Below are positions 31,171 to 40,718 of a stretch of DNA of 64,000 bases, piece by piece. Each line of letters starts with the position of its first letter. Position 1 is the stretch's first letter. Position numbers and translations under genes: made by a program. The stretch spans positions 62,001 to 126,000 of the forward strand of contig URCA01000002.1 of the NCBI GenBank assembly GCA_900546265.1. The letters run 5' to 3'. Origin of the DNA: an uncultured Oscillospiraceae bacterium. Its GTDB lineage: Bacteria; Bacillota; Clostridia; Oscillospirales; Acutalibacteraceae. The notes beneath the pieces were generated by a model that did no database searches, was not told where the DNA came from, and was given only the letters and a program-made list of their open reading frames with translations.

Positions 31171-32589
31171 TCAGCGTTTTATCAGGGATTTTACCTGGCC
31201 CAGCATGCGGGCGATATCCTGGCGTTTGATCAGCACATACACCAGATACGCCGCCCCATACAGAATGGTGCACAGCCAGGAGCGCAGGAACCAGGCGGTG
31301 GCGATGAAGGTAGCGGTCATCAGGACCTCCAGGACGATGTCCTTGCGCACACGGATGTCCAAATCGCGGGAGAGCAGAAGCTCGCCGAAAATACAGCGGA
31401 AGGTCTGCAGCACGACGATGGACAGCACCGCCAGGGTCAAATTCTCTAGCAGGAAGACCGTCAGCCCGGAGATAAGAATGCTCAGCGCCACGGTGCAGGC
31501 GTTGATGAGAAGGATCCACTTTTCCCGGCGGAGAATTTTCATATAGGTATTGACCAGCATGGAGGTCTTGCTCTCGAACACGCACACGGGGAACATCAGC
31601 GCCATGTAGGTCAAGGCTTCGGCGTATTTCGGCAGCCAGGCGGTGAGGAGCAGCTTGGCGGGATAGTAAAAAATCAGCAGACCCAGCAGCACCGTCATAA
31701 TCGAGGTGCGCATGAAATCATACATACCGGCCAGCTTATCGTCGCTGGTGCGGCGGAGGGTGGGAAACAGAATGATGCTGACGGCGCTGATAAACACCAT
31801 CAGCAGGTTGGACACGCTCATGGTCAGGGAAACCTTGCCAAAGGTGGCAACACCCCATTTGTTTTCGATGGTCATGCGCACGATGCCCACGATGAGCAGG
31901 CTCGCGATGTTGGCGATCATCAGCTTGAAGCCGACGTTTATGTTTTTCCCCGCTTCGCTTAAGCCCGAACGAAATGGAACCATGCGGCCGAACACAATGT
32001 CCCGGCAGCGGCAGACCGCCACCACCAGCCCCACGGCTTTGCCGATCAAATCCGCCGCCAGCAGCAGGCGGTAATCCTGGACGCCGCCCAGCACCAGAGC
32101 CGTTACCAGCACAAAGTAAATGACGCGCTCCAGCATGGTGATGGCGGCGTATTCCTTAATGCGGTTGGTAAACTGGAGGACAAAACCTAGATAGGTGCGG
32201 GGAATCAGCAGCAGGGCGCACACGCCCATCATGGCCAGGATGAAGCCCTTCTCCGCTTCCGGAACGATACAAAAGCCATAAATGCCGAGGCCGGCCGTAA
32301 TGAGGAATTCAAAGGCCGTCAGCATCCAGAATTGGGTGACGAACACCGGCTTCTCCAGCTCGTGATAATCCTGCCCGCCGTATCGGAGATAGACCCCATC
32401 GCACCAGCCGAGATGGAAAAAACCCACATAGGAGGTATACAGGGTATACAGCTGCCAATAGCCATACTGTTCCACGCCCAGCCGTTTGGGAACGAAAAAC
32501 ACCAGCACGGCGGAAATGAGAAAGGACACCGCGTTGGCCATAAAGGTGTAGGAAAAATTCTTGATAAAGCTTTTGGCCTTGGAATTCAT
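31171..32589 (-). CDS. Polysaccharide flippase (Wzx-like, MOP superfamily)
   Basis: The 472-residue protein is hydrophobic throughout, with about 12-14 predicted membrane helices. It starts with the typical KSFIKNFSYTFMANAVSFLI and has the YGYWQLYTLYTSYVGFFHLG stretch seen in O-unit translocases. It should flip the undecaprenyl-linked repeat unit made by the upstream transferases to the outer face of the membrane. It is the last gene of the operon, 38 bases after rfbC, with the terminator at its stop. Confidence 0.87.
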   Translation of the reverse strand: MNSKAKSFIKNFSYTFMANAVSFLISAVLVFFVPKRLGVEQYGYWQLYTLYTSYVGFFHLGWCDGVYLRYGGQDYHELEKPVFVTQFWMLTAFEFLITAGLGIYGFCIVPEAEKGFILAMMGVCALLLIPRTYLGFVLQFTNRIKEYAAITMLERVIYFVLVTALVLGGVQDYRLLLAADLIGKAVGLVVAVCRCRDIVFGRMVPFRSGLSEAGKNINVGFKLMIANIASLLIVGIVRMTIENKWGVATFGKVSLTMSVSNLLMVFISAVSIILFPTLRRTSDDKLAGMYDFMRTSIMTVLLGLLIFYYPAKLLLTAWLPKYAEALTYMALMFPVCVFESKTSMLVNTYMKILRREKWILLINACTVALSILISGLTVFLLENLTLAVLSIVVLQTFRCIFGELLLSRDLDIRVRKDIVLEVLMTATFIATAWFLRSWLCTILYGAAYLVYVLIKRQDIARMLGQVKSLIKR

Positions 32590-32627
32590 CCGCCGCGCCC
32601 CTTTCCCCTTTTACTGTTACGCTTGTC

Positions 32628-33188
32628 TCAGCCCCGCCGCGCCAGATACTCCTGGAAGGTGGGCTGAATCTTGTCCTTATCCGATAGCAGGATGTCCATA
32701 TCCTCCGTCACCGGCCAATCAATGCCGATATCCTTATCGTTCCACAGCAGGCCGCCCTCGCCGGAGGGGTCGTAGAAGCGGGTGCATTTATAGACGAATT
32801 CCGCTTCCTCGCTGGTGACCAGGAAGCCATGGGCAAAGCCCTCGGGAATATAGAGCTGCTTGTGGTTCTCCTCGCTCAGAAGGAGGCCGTACCATTGGCC
32901 GAAGGTGGCGCTGCCTTCCCGCAAGTCCACCCCCACGTCGAACACCTCGCCGCGGATGACGCGAACCAGCTTGCCCTGAGAGTTTTTCGTTTGAAAATGC
33001 AGGCCCCGCAGCACGCCCCGCTTTGATTTGGACTGGTTGTCCTGCACAAAGGTCATATCCAGGCCGGCGGCCGCAAATTCGTTGTAGTTATAGGTTTCCA
33101 TAAAATAGCCGCGGGCGTCTCCGAACAGGGTGGGCTCCACGACCATCATGCCGGCGATGCCGGTGGGGGTAAAGGTGAATTTTCCCAT
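32628..33188 (-). CDS. rfbC: dTDP-4-dehydrorhamnose 3,5-epimerase
   Basis: The 186-residue RmlC-type cupin shows GDARGYFMETYNYNEF, FVQDNQSKSKRGVLRGLHFQ (with the catalytic His) and EGFAHGFLVTSEEAEFVYKC. It converts dTDP-4-keto-6-deoxyglucose to the L-lyxo epimer in dTDP-L-rhamnose synthesis. ATG at 33188 follows AGGAAGCGCATT and matches the usual N-terminus; a longer frame upstream overlaps the rfbB stop region without homology. The four rhamnose genes are consecutive, in the order A-D-B-C. Confidence 0.95.
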   Translation of the reverse strand: MGKFTFTPTGIAGMMVVEPTLFGDARGYFMETYNYNEFAAAGLDMTFVQDNQSKSKRGVLRGLHFQTKNSQGKLVRVIRGEVFDVGVDLREGSATFGQWYGLLLSEENHKQLYIPEGFAHGFLVTSEEAEFVYKCTRFYDPSGEGGLLWNDKDIGIDWPVTEDMDILLSDKDKIQPTFQEYLARRG

Positions 33189-33217
33189 AATGCGCTTCCT
33201 ATCTCCGACCCGGGCGA

Positions 33218-34276
33218 TTATTTGCCGCCGTACATCCGGGCGTAGTATTCCTGATACTGGCCACTGGTCACATGGGCCATCCAGCCGGGGTTGTCCAGAT
33301 ACCACCGGATGGTCTTCTCGATGCCCACCTCGAAGGTGGTCTCGGGATACCAGCCCAGGGCGTCCTTGATTTTCTGGGGATCGATGCCATAACGGCGGTC
33401 GTGACCCTTGCGATCTTCCACATAGGTGATGAGGGTTTCGTTCACCGCCTCATCCACATGATCATGGACATAGGCCAGGATGGTTTTGACAATGGTGATG
33501 TTGGGGCGCTCGTTATGGCCGCCCACGTTGTACACCTCGCCGACCACGCCGTCCCGCAGCACCATATCGATGGCCTTGCAGTGATCCTCCACATACAGCC
33601 AATCCCGGACGTTCATCCCGTCGCCGTACACCGGCAGACTTTTATGCTGCAGGGTGTTGTGGATAATGAGCGGAATCAGTTTTTCGGGGAACTGATAGGG
33701 GCCGTAATTGTTGGAGCAGCGGGTGATGTTCACGGGGAAGCGGAAGGTATCGAAGTAGGCCTGCACCAGCATATCGGCCGCGGCCTTGCTGGCGGAATAG
33801 GGGCTGTGGGGGCACAGGGGCGTGGTCTCGGTAAAGAAGCCCTCGGCACCCAGCGAACCGTATACCTCGTCGGTGGACACCTGCAGATACTTGCAGCCTT
33901 CCTTATAGTCGTCGCCGCCAAGGTTCCAAGCGTTCCGGGCGGCGTTCAGCAGGCACACTGTCCCTTCCACGTTGGTTTTGACGAACACCTCGGGCTCCCG
34001 GATGCTGCGATCCACGTGGCTTTCCGCCGCGAAATTGACCACATAGTCGATGGCGTTTTCGGCAAAGATTTTTTCCACCGCGGCTTTGTCGCAGATATCC
34101 GCGTGGATAAAGGTATACCGGGGATCGTCCTTGACCGAGGCCAGGTTCTCCAGGTTGCCCGCATAGGTGAGCTTGTCCAGGTTCAGGATACGGACGTCCT
34201 CATACTTTTGCAGCATATACTGCACGAAATTGGAGCCGATAAATCCGGCGCCGCCGGTGACTAAATACGTTTTCAT
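33218..34276 (-). CDS. rfbB: dTDP-glucose 4,6-dehydratase
   Basis: The 352-residue extended short-chain dehydrogenase has the NAD-binding TGGAGFIGSNFV near residue 7, STDEVYGSLG with the catalytic Thr-Asp-Glu of this family, and YSASKAAADMLV (Tyr-x-x-x-Lys). It carries out the second step of dTDP-L-rhamnose synthesis. Its ATG overlaps the rfbD stop as ATGA, so translation is coupled. The chosen start at 34276 gives MKTYLVTGG; upstream extension is inside rfbD. Confidence 0.96.
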   Translation of the reverse strand: MKTYLVTGGAGFIGSNFVQYMLQKYEDVRILNLDKLTYAGNLENLASVKDDPRYTFIHADICDKAAVEKIFAENAIDYVVNFAAESHVDRSIREPEVFVKTNVEGTVCLLNAARNAWNLGGDDYKEGCKYLQVSTDEVYGSLGAEGFFTETTPLCPHSPYSASKAAADMLVQAYFDTFRFPVNITRCSNNYGPYQFPEKLIPLIIHNTLQHKSLPVYGDGMNVRDWLYVEDHCKAIDMVLRDGVVGEVYNVGGHNERPNITIVKTILAYVHDHVDEAVNETLITYVEDRKGHDRRYGIDPQKIKDALGWYPETTFEVGIEKTIRWYLDNPGWMAHVTSGQYQEYYARMYGGK

Positions 34277-35190
34277 TGAGGGCCTCCCGCTTTTTTCAGC
34301 TTCTCCACATAGACGGCCAGGGCCGCTTTCCATTCCCGCATCTCATCCCCCACCGTGCAGCGCAGCATGGCGTTATCCAACGCGGAATAGGCGGGGCGTT
34401 TGGCCGGGGTGGGATATTCGTCGGTGGTGCAGGGCGTCACCCGGCAGGGAACACCCGCCAGGCGGATGATCTCGCAGGCAAAATCGTACCAGGAGCAGAC
34501 GCCGGTACCGGTGCAATGATACACGCCATAGGTATCGGTCAGGGCCAGCTTCAGGATATGATACGCGAGATCGTTGGCGTTGGTGGGATTGCCCATCTGA
34601 TCGTCAACCACTTTCAGCTCGCCCTTTTGCGCGCCGTTTTTCCAGATGGTCTTAACAAAGTTGCCGCCCACATACCCATACAGCCAGGCCGTGCGTACCA
34701 CAAAGGTACGGGGACAGACCTCCCGGACATACTGCTCTCCCAGCCATTTGGATTTTCCGTAGACGCTGCCGGGGCTGCAGACGTCCCACTCGGTATAGGG
34801 GATGATCGAGTCGTCGCTGGCGCGGGCGCCGTCGCCGTCAAACACATAGTCGGTGGACACATGCACCAACTTGGCCCCGATTTCCTGGGCGGCGGCGGCC
34901 AGAAATCTTGGCGCTATGGCGTTGATCTTCATGGCTGTGTCCGGCGCGGATTCGCAGCCGTTAACATTGGTCATGGCGGCGCAGTTGATAATAAGTTCCG
35001 GTTTTTCCGCCTCGATAAAAGCCTGAACGGCAGCGCTGTCGGTGATATCCAGGCGATCCACGTCCACCGCCGTCACCCGGCTGCCCCGATAGGCGGCCGG
35101 AATGGGACCGATTTCCGCCTGGCCGGAGGACAGCATGGAGGTCAGTTCGTTGCCTAGCTGGCCATTCGCACCGGTAATAAGGATGTTCAT
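34273..35190 (-). CDS. rfbD: dTDP-4-dehydrorhamnose reductase
   Basis: The 305-residue reductase contains TGANGQLGNEL, NCAAMTNVNGCE, STDYVFDGDG, YGKSKWLGEQ and RTAWLYGYVGGNFV, all typical of RmlD. It is the NADPH-dependent last step giving dTDP-L-rhamnose. The ATG at 35190 is chosen because AAGGGAG sits eight bases ahead; an ATG at 35208 overlaps the rfbA stop as ATGA and would add six residues, so both are possible. Confidence 0.95.
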   Translation of the reverse strand: MNILITGANGQLGNELTSMLSSGQAEIGPIPAAYRGSRVTAVDVDRLDITDSAAVQAFIEAEKPELIINCAAMTNVNGCESAPDTAMKINAIAPRFLAAAAQEIGAKLVHVSTDYVFDGDGARASDDSIIPYTEWDVCSPGSVYGKSKWLGEQYVREVCPRTFVVRTAWLYGYVGGNFVKTIWKNGAQKGELKVVDDQMGNPTNANDLAYHILKLALTDTYGVYHCTGTGVCSWYDFACEIIRLAGVPCRVTPCTTDEYPTPAKRPAYSALDNAMLRCTVGDEMREWKAALAVYVEKLKKAGGPQ

Positions 35191-35204
35191 GGTGTCAGCT
35201 CCCT

Positions 35205-36080
35205 TCATGCCTGCTCGGCTTCCGCAATTTTAAACAGATAGTGGCCGTACTCAGAGGATTTAAACCGCGCGGCCTGGGTGAGGAGCTGCTCCCGGCTGAT
35301 GAATCCCTGGCGGTAGGCGATTTCTTCGATACAGGAGACGAACAAGCCTTGCCGTGTCTGAATGGCTTCCACAAAGTTGGCGGCGGCCAGCATGGCCCTA
35401 TGATTGCCGGTATCCAGCCAGGCCATTCCGCGGCCGAACAGCTCCACCTTCAGCTGACCGCGGCGGAGATACTCGTTATTGACGGCTGTGATTTCAATTT
35501 CGCCGCGAGCGGAGGGCTGCACCTGCTTGGCGATCTCGACCACCTGATTGTCATAAAAATACAGGCCGGGAACCGCATAGCTGGATTTCGGCTTCTGCGG
35601 TTTTTCCTCAATGGACAGCACGTTCCAGTCTTTATCGAATTCCACCACGCCGAATTCGGTGGGGTTGCTGACATGGTAGCCGAAGATGGTGGCGCCGGTT
35701 TTGCGATCGGCGGCGTTTTTCAGCCGTTCGCTGAAGCCGTAGCCATAGAAAATGTTGTCGCCCAATATTAGGCAGACGTTATCCCGGCCGATGAAGGATT
35801 CCCCCACGATGAAAGCGTCCGCCAGACCACGGGGCGTTTCCTGCACGGCATAGGAGAACTGCATGCCCAGCTGAGAACCATCCCCGAACAGCTCCCGAAA
35901 GCCGGGAAGATCCCGGGGCGTGGAAATGATCAGAACCTCCCGGATGCCCGCGAGCATCAGGGTGGACAGCGGGTAATAAATCATCGGCTTGTCATAGACG
36001 GTCAGAATCTGCTTGGAACAGGCGATGGTGGACGGATACAGCCGGGTGCCGGCACCGCCAGCTAAAATAATGCCTTTCAA
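35205..36080 (-). CDS. rfbA: Glucose-1-phosphate thymidylyltransferase
   Basis: The 291-residue nucleotidyltransferase starts MKGIILAGGAGTRLYPST and includes SKQILTVYDKPMIYYPLS, GDNIFYGYGF, and EEKPQKPKSSYAVPGLYFYD. It forms dTDP-glucose from glucose-1-phosphate and dTTP, the first step of the rhamnose branch, and is normally inhibited by dTDP-rhamnose. The base composition changes sharply just upstream: rfbADBC resemble the core genome, whereas the genes before it in the operon are AT-rich. Confidence 0.96.
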   Translation of the reverse strand: MKGIILAGGAGTRLYPSTIACSKQILTVYDKPMIYYPLSTLMLAGIREVLIISTPRDLPGFRELFGDGSQLGMQFSYAVQETPRGLADAFIVGESFIGRDNVCLILGDNIFYGYGFSERLKNAADRKTGATIFGYHVSNPTEFGVVEFDKDWNVLSIEEKPQKPKSSYAVPGLYFYDNQVVEIAKQVQPSARGEIEITAVNNEYLRRGQLKVELFGRGMAWLDTGNHRAMLAAANFVEAIQTRQGLFVSCIEEIAYRQGFISREQLLTQAARFKSSEYGHYLFKIAEAEQA

Positions 36081-36096
36081 ATTTAATCCCTCCTAT

Positions 36097-37215
36097 TTAA
36101 TTCACGCTGAGCATTTGCTTCCAGTTGAAAACATGGACATAGGGAAGCAAGTGATTGGAGCCGTGAACGACATAACGGTAATACAGCATCACCGCATAAA
36201 AAATGATGAGAATTAAGAAGATAAACAGCCGAACCTTTGATTTTGGCTCCTGTTTAAGTAAAAGAGGAATGGAAATTACGTTGGCAATATTCAAATAGGC
36301 TAAAATGCGAAACAGCTCCGGCACCCAAAAGCAGAGCGTATTCAGCATCACATACCAGATAGTGGCGTTGGTAAATACCCTGGATGCCATATCCGTCTGT
36401 TCCACCCGTCCATAATACATTACTAATAGGACGATAAGCGGCAAAGAAAAAAGAAATGCATAAATATCAAACGGTTTTACAAAAAGATACATGGTGTTTG
36501 TTCCCATATACCTCGGATAAAAGGTGGCGATTAGAATATCCAAAAGTGGCTGTGCAACCATTGAAATCATAATAAGGGTGACAGCCATCACGAAAAAATA
36601 ACTGAATTTAAAACGCTGCCGCAAGATGAAATAGAAAGGAATCGCAATAATAGCCGTGATATGGAAGCACATGGCCGCCGCAACTACGATACAAAACCGC
36701 CAGAAATTTCCGCGATATATATACCGATAGCCATAGAACAACAGCATGATGGACAACAACTGACGCATCTGGGGTATCCCGATAAAATACATCCCCACCA
36801 GAAACAGGCTTAAAACGCTAACCGGGAAGCAGACGGAATAATCCTTCACGCATTTAAAAAACAGCGCGTAGCTCAAAAAATTAAAAACGAAAAACAAGAC
36901 CTGCGCATTGGAGGTAAACAGCTGAATCATTTGGCAAACGACTCGAAAGCCTATCTCCGCATAGGAAGTACCGCCATTCTCAATTTCATAAAACATTTGA
37001 CGATAGTTCCAATAGTCTCCGCCGGTGCCTACGATAAGGGATGGCAGCAACCACATGGCCAAAAATGCGAAAGCCAAACAAATTTGACGGCGGTGCGGTG
37101 TAATTGCCGTATGACCGATTATATAGGCCTTTTCCAGTTGCTTGCGCGTCTCAAAATACTGCCATAGGCAGGAAAATAAAACTGCCGTAACTATGACAGT
37201 CATATAGGGAGTCAT
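36097..37215 (-). CDS. EpsG-family polysaccharide polymerase (Wzy-like)
   Basis: This very hydrophobic protein of 372 residues has about ten membrane helices and a central polar loop containing GTGGDYWNYRQMFYEIENGG, the pattern of EpsG-type membrane proteins (the DYxxY region). FIGIPQMRQLLSIMLLFYGY, also typical of this family, follows. It probably joins repeat units outside the membrane, working with the Wzz-like protein 18 bases upstream. AGGGAGGG precedes the ATG. Polymerases are poorly conserved, so the assignment rests on topology, motifs and context. Confidence 0.78.
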   Translation of the reverse strand: MTPYMTVIVTAVLFSCLWQYFETRKQLEKAYIIGHTAITPHRRQICLAFAFLAMWLLPSLIVGTGGDYWNYRQMFYEIENGGTSYAEIGFRVVCQMIQLFTSNAQVLFFVFNFLSYALFFKCVKDYSVCFPVSVLSLFLVGMYFIGIPQMRQLLSIMLLFYGYRYIYRGNFWRFCIVVAAAMCFHITAIIAIPFYFILRQRFKFSYFFVMAVTLIMISMVAQPLLDILIATFYPRYMGTNTMYLFVKPFDIYAFLFSLPLIVLLVMYYGRVEQTDMASRVFTNATIWYVMLNTLCFWVPELFRILAYLNIANVISIPLLLKQEPKSKVRLFIFLILIIFYAVMLYYRYVVHGSNHLLPYVHVFNWKQMLSVN

Positions 37216-37233
37216 AAATAAATCCCTCCCCGG

Positions 37234-38505
37234 TTAGGATAAAACCACACAGCCTATAATATCCTTGTGGATTTTTGTAAACAGCTTTCTTTCATTCTCA
37301 ATCTCAGGAAGTCGGGATACGCCCTTTTCCTCCACAAGAATAATGGCGTCGGCCCGGGCGGCCGCTTCAATGCAATTGGGTTCTTCCAGAACCGTCTGCC
37401 CCACAAAAACCTCCAGCGGTATCTGATGGGAAGTCGCGTAATCAGTCATCGCCTTTTGAAGCTGTTCTACTTCCTGCTTATCTGCTGTTCCGGTCAACAG
37501 GAGTTTACTTACCGGCTGCGAGCCGCTTGACATCTGCGTAAGCATCAACACCAGGGCCGACCCGCAATTTTCGACCGACATACGGATATCCGGATAGCCT
37601 TCCAGCTTATCGATAAAACGGGATAACCGTTTAGAACGCTTTTTTTTGCCGGAACGGAATCCAGAGAGCACCGTTAGGTTCATTTTTTGCAGCTGAACGG
37701 TTTCTTGCAGGCGAATATCCATAATATCCACAAAAAATATCAGGACAATAGAAAGCAGCAAGCCGAAAACAACGCCTAAAACGCCGCTCTTTACCGCCTT
37801 AACGGCGATGTCTCGTAATGTTGGACGAACAATACTGGTATTCGTATCCATATTAGTACGCGGATTCGATGTTGCCGGTACCGGAGCAATTTTCGCAGTA
37901 TTACTCGATATATAATCTAGCTTTTGATCGATTAAAGGGGCTGCCTGTTCAAGAACAAGTGCGATATATTGATCGAGAATTTTTTCAGACAGGCTCTTCG
38001 AATACGTTGCTACGTTAAATTCAACCACTACACCAGATATATTGATGCTGAAGATATCACGGAAATTATCGATAGTATACTCCTCGGTCAAGATTGTGGG
38101 AAGCTGATAATTTAAATCGACCAGGCGGATACGGGCGTCGGCTTCCCACTTTTTCACTTGGTCGAAATACGTTTCATACAGTTTTTGCACAATCAAATCC
38201 GACTTCTGGAGCGAGCTTAAAACGCCCGTAACATAGTTTAAATGGGTATCGTTCATGTCGTCTTTAAATTTCGAATTATTGATGACATAATTCTTTTTCG
38301 CTGTGTAAGTATAGGGTAGCCCAGCCGAGTTTTCCTCTTTAGCTGTGTCGCCTGTATGCGGCTGATAGGTGAGATATTGATTAACGAGCGGATAAGTCCG
38401 ATAAATTCCAAACAAAACGGTAACCAGCAAGGTGACTGTTATGATGAATTTCAATTTTTTTAAAATAAGAATTAGAAATTCTTTTAAATCAAAAAACTTT
38501 TCCAT
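37234..38505 (-). CDS. Wzz/CapA-type chain-length protein with degenerate kinase-like tail
   Basis: The 423-residue protein has two membrane helices (about residues 17-37 and 240-265) that enclose an extracytoplasmic domain, as in polysaccharide co-polymerases. After the second helix comes a cytoplasmic domain of roughly 150 residues. Its end resembles BY-kinases (KLLLTGTADKQEVEQLQKA, later AARADAIILVEEKGVSRL and DIIGCVVL), but the Walker A glycine-lysine loop is missing and no tyrosine cluster ends the protein. It probably sets polymer length with the EpsG-like polymerase; ATP binding by the tail is doubtful. A separate tyrosine kinase or CpsB-type phosphatase gene is not in this operon. TATAGGAGG precedes the ATG. 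Confidence 0.72.
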   Translation of the reverse strand: MEKFFDLKEFLILILKKLKFIITVTLLVTVLFGIYRTYPLVNQYLTYQPHTGDTAKEENSAGLPYTYTAKKNYVINNSKFKDDMNDTHLNYVTGVLSSLQKSDLIVQKLYETYFDQVKKWEADARIRLVDLNYQLPTILTEEYTIDNFRDIFSINISGVVVEFNVATYSKSLSEKILDQYIALVLEQAAPLIDQKLDYISSNTAKIAPVPATSNPRTNMDTNTSIVRPTLRDIAVKAVKSGVLGVVFGLLLSIVLIFFVDIMDIRLQETVQLQKMNLTVLSGFRSGKKKRSKRLSRFIDKLEGYPDIRMSVENCGSALVLMLTQMSSGSQPVSKLLLTGTADKQEVEQLQKAMTDYATSHQIPLEVFVGQTVLEEPNCIEAAARADAIILVEEKGVSRLPEIENERKLFTKIHKDIIGCVVLS

Positions 38506-38528
38506 TGATCCTCCTATAAAGCCAATCT

Positions 38529-39635
38529 CTAAGGCTTTTGCGATAAGATTTCATTTTCAAATCTAGTAATATTCTTCTGAACTACTTTTTTTCTTTTCAA
38601 CCGAATATAGGATTGGTATATTTGCGATAAGCGAAGCAGCACCCCATATTTATCATGCGCAAGTAGCCAAGCCATTAACCACTTTGTCTTGCTTGATTGA
38701 AAAACCTTTTTGGATACTTCTTTGTTCCACGGGTAATGATAAGCGGCGTGCTCTTTAAAAGAACGTAGGATGTCCTTTTTTTGGGCAAACGAGTAGGGGC
38801 AGGAACGATGAAGCAGCGCCCTTTGCAAAATAATGATAAGATCTTCCATGGCCCATAGGATGGTTATACTATAAGGGACGTTCTGATCAAAAACATACTC
38901 CCAGATTTGGCTTTGCAAATCCGAAACAATTAATAAGGAATCAATAATATTTTGATCAAACTTTGCCGAGATACTGTGCGATGTTCTTTTAAAGTAAATA
39001 TAATATACCTTAGGATTGATGACGAAAGACTTCGTATGCTGGAAAAATTGGTAAGTTAATTTGGAATCCTCACTGCCAAATCGCATGGAGGTATCAAACT
39101 GCAGCTGATAATCGCGAAAAAACGATGTACGATAAAGTCCATCCCAAACATAATCAAATACCTTCAAATCGCGTATACAAGCAAATTCCTGCTTAATCTC
39201 TTTCTCACGGAACACATAAAGAGACGGCGCGCTTATAAAAGAGGCGTCCTGTAATACATCCCCATCCATATCCGCCCGTACTCTTCCGAATTTAACCATA
39301 TCCGCCCCATATTGTACGGCGAGCGCATAGTTGTCTTCCAATAAAGTCGGCATATACCAATCGTCGTTATCAATTAAAGCAATATATTCGCCAGCGGCCA
39401 AACGAATAGCCCGATTGCGCGTCCAGCAAACGCCATGGTTTTCCTGCCGAATAAAAACAACCCGCTTATCCTGCGCAGCAAACGATTCACATATGGCTCC
39501 GCTCGAATCAGTAGAACCGTCATCAATCAAAATGAGTTCAATGTCCGTAAAGGTCTGACGCAAAACGCTGGTGATTGACGAATGCAGATATTTCTCGGAA
39601 TTGTATACAGGCATTATCACGCTTATGGCTGGCAT
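38529..39635 (-). CDS. Glycosyltransferase family 2 (fourth in operon)
   Basis: The 368-residue enzyme starts with the GT-A fold: MPAISVIMPVYNSEKYLH, IELILIDDGSTDSSGAIC, and the DxD-type IALIDNDDWY near residue 92. The C-terminal half is basic and aromatic, suited to contact with the membrane and a lipid-linked acceptor. It is closely similar in the first 120 residues to the next gene upstream (39660-40703), so the two probably arose by tandem duplication. Donor and acceptor sugars cannot be told. AAGGAG precedes the ATG. G+C is low. Confidence 0.88.
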   Translation of the reverse strand: MPAISVIMPVYNSEKYLHSSITSVLRQTFTDIELILIDDGSTDSSGAICESFAAQDKRVVFIRQENHGVCWTRNRAIRLAAGEYIALIDNDDWYMPTLLEDNYALAVQYGADMVKFGRVRADMDGDVLQDASFISAPSLYVFREKEIKQEFACIRDLKVFDYVWDGLYRTSFFRDYQLQFDTSMRFGSEDSKLTYQFFQHTKSFVINPKVYYIYFKRTSHSISAKFDQNIIDSLLIVSDLQSQIWEYVFDQNVPYSITILWAMEDLIIILQRALLHRSCPYSFAQKKDILRSFKEHAAYHYPWNKEVSKKVFQSSKTKWLMAWLLAHDKYGVLLRLSQIYQSYIRLKRKKVVQKNITRFENEILSQKP

Positions 39636-39659
39636 AACCTTTTCTCCTTCAGTTCCTGA

Positions 39660-40703
39660 CTACATAATCTTTTCTTTAAAACGCAGCAGTAAATCATACG
39701 TTCTAGCTAAACTTATTAAGAGGCCATACTTTTTCTGAAGGAAAAGGCGGGCCACCTTAGCCTTCCTATTAGAAATCGCTTTCACTTTTGCATAGAGGGA
39801 ATCATCCATGGTAAATTGAAAGCCTTTTTGTTTTTCCAGTCCCTGAAGGAAGGCCACCCTCTGCTTGTCGGAAAAGGCTTTTACCTGATTGAGGGATAGA
39901 AGAAGGGGGATTAGATAATGGGAAGATATATTGTTTATCCTTTGTACCTCATCATGTAATCCTAGATGAGAATATACCTCCATATCGACATTTGCTACCG
40001 CGATGTAGCCTTTTACAGATTCGGCATTGTTTACTGCCGAAGTGCTATGCCAATTGCGAATGTTATGGATATAATATATCCCAGGATTCATCACCAGCTT
40101 TGACAGATAAGGATATATCTGCATACAAAAGATCATATCCTCACCGCCGTAACGAAGATTTGTATCAAAGTGAAGGGCGTTTTCCCGAATCACTGTCGCA
40201 CGAAACAGTCCATCCCAAACCGTATTTAATAAGTCCTTGTTCTTTAAAAACAGATACTTTTCTACAAGCTCCTCCTTTTCATAGACGGCTTTTTCCAAAT
40301 CGCGCACATCCGTTTTGTATATCTTTCCGTTCTTCAGTGTGTGTGTCGTCCGGCCAAATTTCACCATATCGGCATTGTTAGCCTTAGCTGCACGATAATT
40401 TGATTCTAGCATGTCAGGGCAGCATTCATCGTCATTATCTGCAAAAGCAATATATTCTCCCCTTGCCAATTCCAAGCCACGGTTACGTGCACCGCAAAGT
40501 CCGGTATTTTCTTGATGCGTGACTCTGATGCGTGAATCTTGGCTGGCATACTCATCACATATTATTCCGCTGCTGTCCTTTGAACCGTCGTCGATGAGTA
40601 GTAATTCAAAATCCGTAAACGTTTGTTTTAAAACGCTTTCGATAGCATCCCGCAGGTATTTCTCGGAATTATAAACCGGCATAATCACGCTGATAGCAGG
40701 CAT
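39660..40703 (-). CDS. Glycosyltransferase family 2 (third in operon)
   Basis: The 347-residue GT-A protein has MPAISVIMPVYNSEKYLR, FELLLIDDGSKDSSGIICDE and the metal-binding IAFADNDDECCP. It is a paralogue of the next gene (38529-39635), sharing the first 17 residues almost exactly. AAAGGAGG lies before the ATG. It probably adds one sugar of the repeat unit at the cytoplasmic face. The specificity is unknown. Confidence 0.88.
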   Translation of the reverse strand: MPAISVIMPVYNSEKYLRDAIESVLKQTFTDFELLLIDDGSKDSSGIICDEYASQDSRIRVTHQENTGLCGARNRGLELARGEYIAFADNDDECCPDMLESNYRAAKANNADMVKFGRTTHTLKNGKIYKTDVRDLEKAVYEKEELVEKYLFLKNKDLLNTVWDGLFRATVIRENALHFDTNLRYGGEDMIFCMQIYPYLSKLVMNPGIYYIHNIRNWHSTSAVNNAESVKGYIAVANVDMEVYSHLGLHDEVQRINNISSHYLIPLLLSLNQVKAFSDKQRVAFLQGLEKQKGFQFTMDDSLYAKVKAISNRKAKVARLFLQKKYGLLISLARTYDLLLRFKEKIM

Positions 40704-40718
40704 GCTCTCCAGCCTCCT

